DNA of 64,000 nt. It comes from Urophycis tenuis (lineage: Eukaryota > Chordata > Actinopteri > Gadiformes > Phycidae). Position 1 is the stretch's first letter, and the number at the start of each line of letters is the position of its first letter. Both the position numbers and the translations under genes were made by a program. The stretch lies in contig JAXIVH010000044.1 of the NCBI GenBank assembly GCA_036785325.1, positions 386,501 to 450,500 on the forward strand, given 5' to 3'. This document shows positions 59,544 through 64,000 of this stretch, one piece after another. A model generated the notes under the pieces. The model made no database searches and had not been told where the DNA came from. It saw only the letters and a list, made by a program, of their open reading frames with translations.

Positions 59544-61142
59544 TGTAGCGCATCTAGTCTAATTAGAACACACTATACCTACATTCCCTAGGTTCGGAAA
59601 AGCTGGCATCATCACTCATTTACGAGAACGTGAAGTTTCAGTTGACCATTTATTGTCACACCAAGCAGCTACATTTTTGCAGTATAGAGAAAATAACAAA
59701 CAGAAAACAATAAATAGAGCTCTTCAAAAAGGAAAAAAATAAAATAAAAATCCAAATAAAAGTGTCCCTTTTTCTTTAATGGAAGGTCAAAGTTCAGTTT
59801 CAGTTCTGTTGTGTGTGTATCTGTGAACTACACGGGTAGATTTGTGTTCTTATCTGTGAGTGAATGGAAATGTATCTGAAGTCTTCTAGAGCGGATCCCA
59901 CGGCTGGCCACACCGTGCACCGTTCCGTCCGAGTCGTTGGTTGTCCCTGGCTCGCCACCGAACCACCACGGGTTCGGAATATCGAATCAATCCCTAATCC
60001 GGTGAAGTGAATAAAAAAACCAATCTACACAGAGAGTGCAGACATCAAAACCATTACTCTCTATTCAGTCATATAACTTCCTTCTTTCACTTTTCACTTT
60101 ACATCTTCCATATAGCTCAAATGCAGAATATATCATTCAACCATTTTAAATTAGCTTGTGTACATTTGCAGTACATCATAATAATTTTTACCATGACAAT
60201 TTCCTATCATGAACTTATATGCATTAACATAAATGCACTATTTATATTTCTAAACACTATTTATACTTTTAAACAGCTCTATGAATCAATATGTATCTCT
60301 TTAACTGTAGAATATATCTCTTTTAAGTCTTTTAACCGTAAATGAACAGTATTAAATCACTCTTTTTAACCAACACAAATATTTTAACCATCTTTAGCAC
60401 AGTAAACACATTATGCACCCAGATATCAAACAAAATAATTATCACAGCTTGGCATATAAACACAAATATGCATCATATGCAAGCTATATCTCCCTCAAGC
60501 TACAGTAATAGCATGTCCGGCTACTCTGTTAGCACTCATCACAGGTAATACCTGAATTAGCACAGCAGCGCTAATCGCGAGTAGCATTAGCTCGACGCTA
60601 AACCAGCTAGCGATCTTTTTGTAGTTGGTTTTTATGGTTCACAATGATACGGAGAGTACCACGGTGGTTTAAAACATTAGCGAACATATCAGTGACTCCG
60701 ACTGGTTTTATTAAAGTAATTCAATGCAAAGCTTTTTCACATAACAAGCTAACCCTCACAAGCTAATATCACAAGCTAACCTCGAGGCTCAGCCTATTAG
60801 CCTGTAGCGTAGCTTACCGGAGTTCTCAAGAGGGTTGTCCGGCGAACCGGCTCCTCTGTCTCAACTGTTCACAACTCTCTCCTAATAACAAAAGGTTTAT
60901 CAGGATATTTCACGGTGATTAATGATTAATTTATGTATTTTATGTCGCATTTCCTACCCAGGCTTGTCAGCACATTTATTCGTGGGCTCTGATCAGTAGT
61001 TCGGCTCAGAGTGATCACATTCGGAGTGAGTGAGATCACGTTCTAGGTTCACATAGTTCAGTGCTGAACGCGCCACCTTGTGGTGGGGCAAGGGTACTAC
61101 ATTTAAATTACATAAATGGGTTGAGAAACCATGTGGGTTACA
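59544..61142 (-). repeat. 5' LTR of gypsy element
   Basis: About 1.6 kb, starting TGTAACCC and ending GCGCTACA on the minus strand. No partner LTR is in the window, so the ends rest on the TG...CA rule, the PBS and the satellite junction at 61143. The plus-strand frames at 60007-60548 are AT-rich chance ORFs. A patch near 60560-60810 repeats GCTAGC/AGCTAAC-like words. Confidence 0.72.
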
Positions 61143-61524
61143 TTAGTATTTCAACGAGCCATGAGTCAATATAGGCTTGCCATACGCCGTTGGAAAGCTT
61201 TGATTTCCCCGCTTAAAATGAGCCCATCCGCGAGCAGTCTGGTTGCTCACAGACTAAACTGCGTCAGCTTGACTGAAGTCTACCCAGAAGCTAAAAACAT
61301 ACCTTTAACGTTTCAATTAACATCAATCTTTCCTTACAGAACACAAATTAATTAGCTTAGTATTTCAACGACCCTTTGGTGAATATAGTCTTGCCATGCA
61401 CCGTTGGAAATCTTAGATTTCACCGCTTAAAATGAGCCCATCTGCGAGCAGTCTGGTTGCTCACAGACAAAACTGCGTCAGGTTGACTGAAGTCTACCCA
61501 GCAGCTAAAAACATACCTTCAACT
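61143..61524. repeat. 214-bp satellite, block 19
   Basis: About 1.8 monomers, ending at CCTTCAACTTTTC where unrelated DNA starts. Confidence 0.9.
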
Positions 61525-61707
61525 TTTCTATTCACGCGTTTTTTTTGTAATACGTGTAGCTATGATAAAGGACACATGTTTTGGCCTGTTTTATTATTCA
61601 TAGTTGGCTTAACAGTAATAGAATATTATTATATGCTATAAGTGACCAGACGTCCGAGATCAAAACTGGGAGCATAATCCCCGAGAAGGGGGAAAAAAAG
61701 GGTCAGC
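61525..61707. other. Short non-satellite spacer
   Basis: AT-rich, with GTGACCAGACGTCCGAG and a GGGGGAAAAAAAGGG run just before composite 17. No ORF of note. Origin unclear, possibly a fragment of another repeat. Confidence 0.4.
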
Positions 61708-62483
61708 TATGTTTAAGTATATATATATATATATGTGTGTGTATATATGCGTGTGAGTGTGTGTATATATGCGCGCGTGTGTGTGTGTTTTAATCACTTA
61801 CTTGGAACGGCATGATCCCACATCGCTGTGAAGGGACAGCGTTAACCAGGTGGGCGTGCAACCCCTCGAGAGAGTTGCTGCCTCGCCGGCACTTGTACTT
61901 GTTCAGCCGGATGCCGTTCTTCACAACCACCTTCACAGAGACATACAGCTGTATGCCAGGGGGGTCCTGTAACACACAACCTATTGCAAGGTCCTCATTA
62001 ATGCTGGTGTCATTTTGAAATGTTACCATATACAAGTTTGAATGGTTTTGACACACGATGACTGCAGAGACAGCTGCAGGATGGCCCACGAAGCAGGACG
62101 GAGGGGGCCTGGGGCTGTGCGGGGAGGACCAGCGGTATGGGTGCTGCCGACACAGGGGGCGGGCAGGCCACAGGCTGACACAGCAGGAGGCCTCGGCTGG
62201 AGGCGGGTGGGCGCAGGAGGCTTCGGCCGGGTGGAGGACGACAACGCAGTGGGCTGAACGGGCCGGTTGGTGGGAGTCACAGGCTCTGGCTCATCAACAA
62301 ATAATCTGGAAATATAAAATACACACGTGATCAGTATTGATATTGATATCTTTTATAAGAACACTGTTCATACTATTTACACTTTTTATACAACTGTTTA
62401 TACAATGTCCATACTGTTTATTTATTAATGTTTATCACTGACAATAAAGTGGACTTGATATGTGTGCTATTTTCTTTCCACAG
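61708..62483. repeat. Composite module copy 17 (type B-like, edge copy)
   Basis: The last copy. Left end CTATGTTTAAGTATATA and GCGCGCGTG. CCCACGAAGCAGG as in type B, but GGATGGCCC as in type A, so it is intermediate. Right end CCACAG at 62483, followed by CCAACAG. Minus-strand tail open (62089-61790). Confidence 0.85.
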
Positions 62484-62665
62484 CCAACAGAACACACATG
62501 AATCATCTTATTATTTCGACGACCCGTGGGCGAATAAAATCATGCCATACACCGTTGGAAAGCTTAGATTGCCACGATTAAAACGAGATCATCCACGAGT
62601 CATATGCTTGCAGACAGACAAAACGGCGATAGGTTGAATGAAGTCTACCCAGCAGCTAAAACATA
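62484..62665 (+). repeat. Diverged edge monomer with open frame
   Basis: Follows the plus-strand CCACAG of copy 17 and matches the 214-bp monomer with many differences. Here the frame after the acceptor stays open for about 50 codons, to TAG/TGA near 62637 (YYFDDPWANKIMPYTVGKL, then RDHPRVICLQTDK). In the other monomers the same frame meets TGA at AAAATGAGCCC, where this copy has AAACGAGATC. It may preserve an older state of the sequence. Confidence 0.5.
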
Positions 62666-64000
62666 GCTTCAACGTCAACGGAATCTTTTCTCTTTCTACG
62701 AAATCGATACAGCTAAATACATACCTTAACGAAAAGTCGAATTATTAACTCGTGTTACCTATTTCTGTCTCTGGACCGCGGCTGCAGGTTGGCTCGTTAA
62801 TTTCTTCAGTTTAACTCCACTTGCCGGCAGCTCGCGAGGTAATCGTCCAAACCACAGGTTATCCTACTGATTATATTGGTGATGAAACCAAGGAGGCTAG
62901 ATGTCTCAGAATGCCAGTTTAATAGGCCACTTTCCGCTGAACATGTACATTTACTCAAACAGTTCACTCCATCGGCTAACATGACACACCTTTCTCCAAC
63001 CACCCCCTTCCTGTTTTACGTTCACCCACGTGCCCTCTTCCCATGAGCCCCCCCCCCACCTATATCAGTCACAAACCTACCCCCCTTATTCTAATAACAC
63101 TCGCAAAGGATGAAGATCATCAAATTCACCTTAGTTGAATCCTCCGTTGGCAGTGGACAGCAATGACCGTGACTACGTATGAGTCGTAAAAACATTAGCT
63201 GACGTATTCCGATCCTCGCTCAGCGATTGGTCCGTTGAGCGCCACGCTCTGCTCAGCATCGCTCCGCCATTGGCCGATCGCTGCTCAACTCTGCTCAGCT
63301 TTGGTCAACCATTGGTCGGTTCGCGGGAGCTATGCCCAGGCCTGATCTAGCTCTGAATTCATCAGGGGTACCAAAGAGTATAGAATTAACAAGAGGCGAA
63401 ACTCAATAGAACGTTCCATTGCAACAAACGCACCCATGACCGAGCTGTCGCTCAGCCATCTTGGACTGAACGCAACACAATGGTCATAGAATGATACAGG
63501 TTCCAATTCAAAAGCGGTTAAGGGAACTAAACAGTAGTTTCTAGTTTTTAATATGTTTATAGCCTAATCTAAAACGGCATGTTGAATAATTCACATTACA
63601 ATAATGCGTATGGATCCGTATAATAAATCAATTTCGTCATAGACCATGAAACTGTCAAATAGACTAGACTATTTATTTACCCCAATAATTTTAAAGATAA
63701 CTCCCGTTTTCCTCTGCTGGCAGGTGTATCAATAAACTTAAACTTTCTTAGCGGATATTAAATAAACTCTTGTTTTGGTTGCATCGAGATTGCGTGGGCA
63801 TCTCTTAAGGGAGCCACAGCACAATTTTACAACAGCCCATGTTCCTCATGAAATGATTGACAAATTCCTTGAAAAAGCAAAAGCACAATGAACAGTGAGT
63901 AGATGAAAGGGACAACACATTAGTCAAGAGAGAATATTTAATAGTAATAGAAAATCATCAAAAATGAACAGTAATACATTTGGTGGTTTAGTTATTTAAT
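62666..64000. other. Apparently unique DNA right of the array
   Basis: The first 70 bases still hold faint monomer words (CAGCTAAATACATACC). Beyond that I see no repeat, no ORF over 65 codons and no splice-bounded exon I can defend. A C-rich patch lies at 62990-63090, and several AATAAA occur after 63720. Confidence 0.5.
63226..63315. promoter_or_regulatory. Cluster of inverted CCAAT boxes, candidate promoter
   Basis: ATTGG occurs at about 63226, 63269 and 63311, spaced near 42 bases, within a GC-richer stretch with GCTCAGC repeats and GCGGGAGC. CCAAT boxes in the inverted sense are common in housekeeping promoters. Motif evidence only, with no gene identified on either side. Confidence 0.3.

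Larger units (their letters stand above)
56550..61142 (-). mobile_element. Truncated Ty3/gypsy LTR retrotransposon with PNMA-like gag
   Basis: Reading the minus strand from 61142: 5' LTR, primer-binding site, gag with an RRM-like N-terminus, CCHC knuckle, protease region, then the start of the reverse transcriptase. It is cut within RT at about 56555, where satellite begins (shared TTTCCTTTCC). RNase H, integrase and the 3' LTR are missing. At least one nonsense and two frameshifts disrupt gag and protease. The gag resembles the PNMA/ZCCHC12 family, which is known to descend from Ty3/gypsy gag. Confidence 0.82.

Noticed and set aside
60007..60548. Two AT-rich plus-strand ORFs (112 and 68 codons) as genes
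   Set aside because: They lie antisense within the gypsy LTR, have low-complexity composition and no recognisable domain.

Overview
The window is eukaryotic repeat DNA, most likely from a teleost fish. It has no operons or bacterial signals. Instead it holds an L2-type LINE ending in an (ATT)n tail, a second LINE related to CFDP2/RTE elements, a Ty3/gypsy element with a PNMA-like gag, and a gamma/epsilon-like endogenous retrovirus. I found no intact host gene, tRNA, rRNA or CRISPR array.

About 40 kb of the 64 kb is one complex satellite array. It has two interleaved parts. The first is a 214-bp monomer carrying a HindIII site, roughly 125 copies. The second is an about 0.8-kb 'composite' module, 17 copies, usually dropped in after a whole or half number of monomers. 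The composite carries, on the minus strand, an exon-like segment of 504-505 bp with a 3' splice acceptor and a GTAAGT donor. Its right edge, on the plus strand, is a polypyrimidine tract plus CAG followed by sequence that aligns with the start of the 214-bp monomer. I therefore infer that the monomer was amplified from the right end of the composite.

Layout: 1-2009, 5' half of a minus-strand LINE with an open frame running off the window. 2010-5746, satellite with composites 1 and 2. 5751-12465, an endogenous retrovirus flanked by CTAA; its LTRs carry a 50-bp minisatellite (11 versus 8 units), its long leader is rich in repeated hairpins, a gag fragment is fused to an env-like ORF, and pol is absent. 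12470-14685, satellite. 14748-18640, a full-length L2-type LINE with a 1070-codon ORF, inserted into composite 3 with a 9-bp duplication. 19396-40750, satellite with composites 4-13, including a recent 2,197-bp tandem duplication. 40755-44667, a 5'-truncated L2 inserted into composite 13, itself hosting a 1.37-kb DNA transposon. 44698-56549, satellite with composites 14-16 and four copies of a LINE/SINE tail carried in a 1,079-bp higher-order repeat. About 56550-61142, a broken minus-strand Ty3/gypsy element (LTR, PBS, gag, protease, start of RT). 61143-62665, the right edge of the array with composite 17. 62666-64000, apparently unique DNA with inverted CCAAT boxes.

The array is the host landscape; the LINEs, the retrovirus and the gypsy element are later insertions into it. 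The retrovirus is the most coherent unit: LTR promoter and poly(A) signal, PBS, splice donor, structured leader, gag remnant, env-like ORF, polypurine tract and LTR. Without pol it could move only with help from elsewhere.
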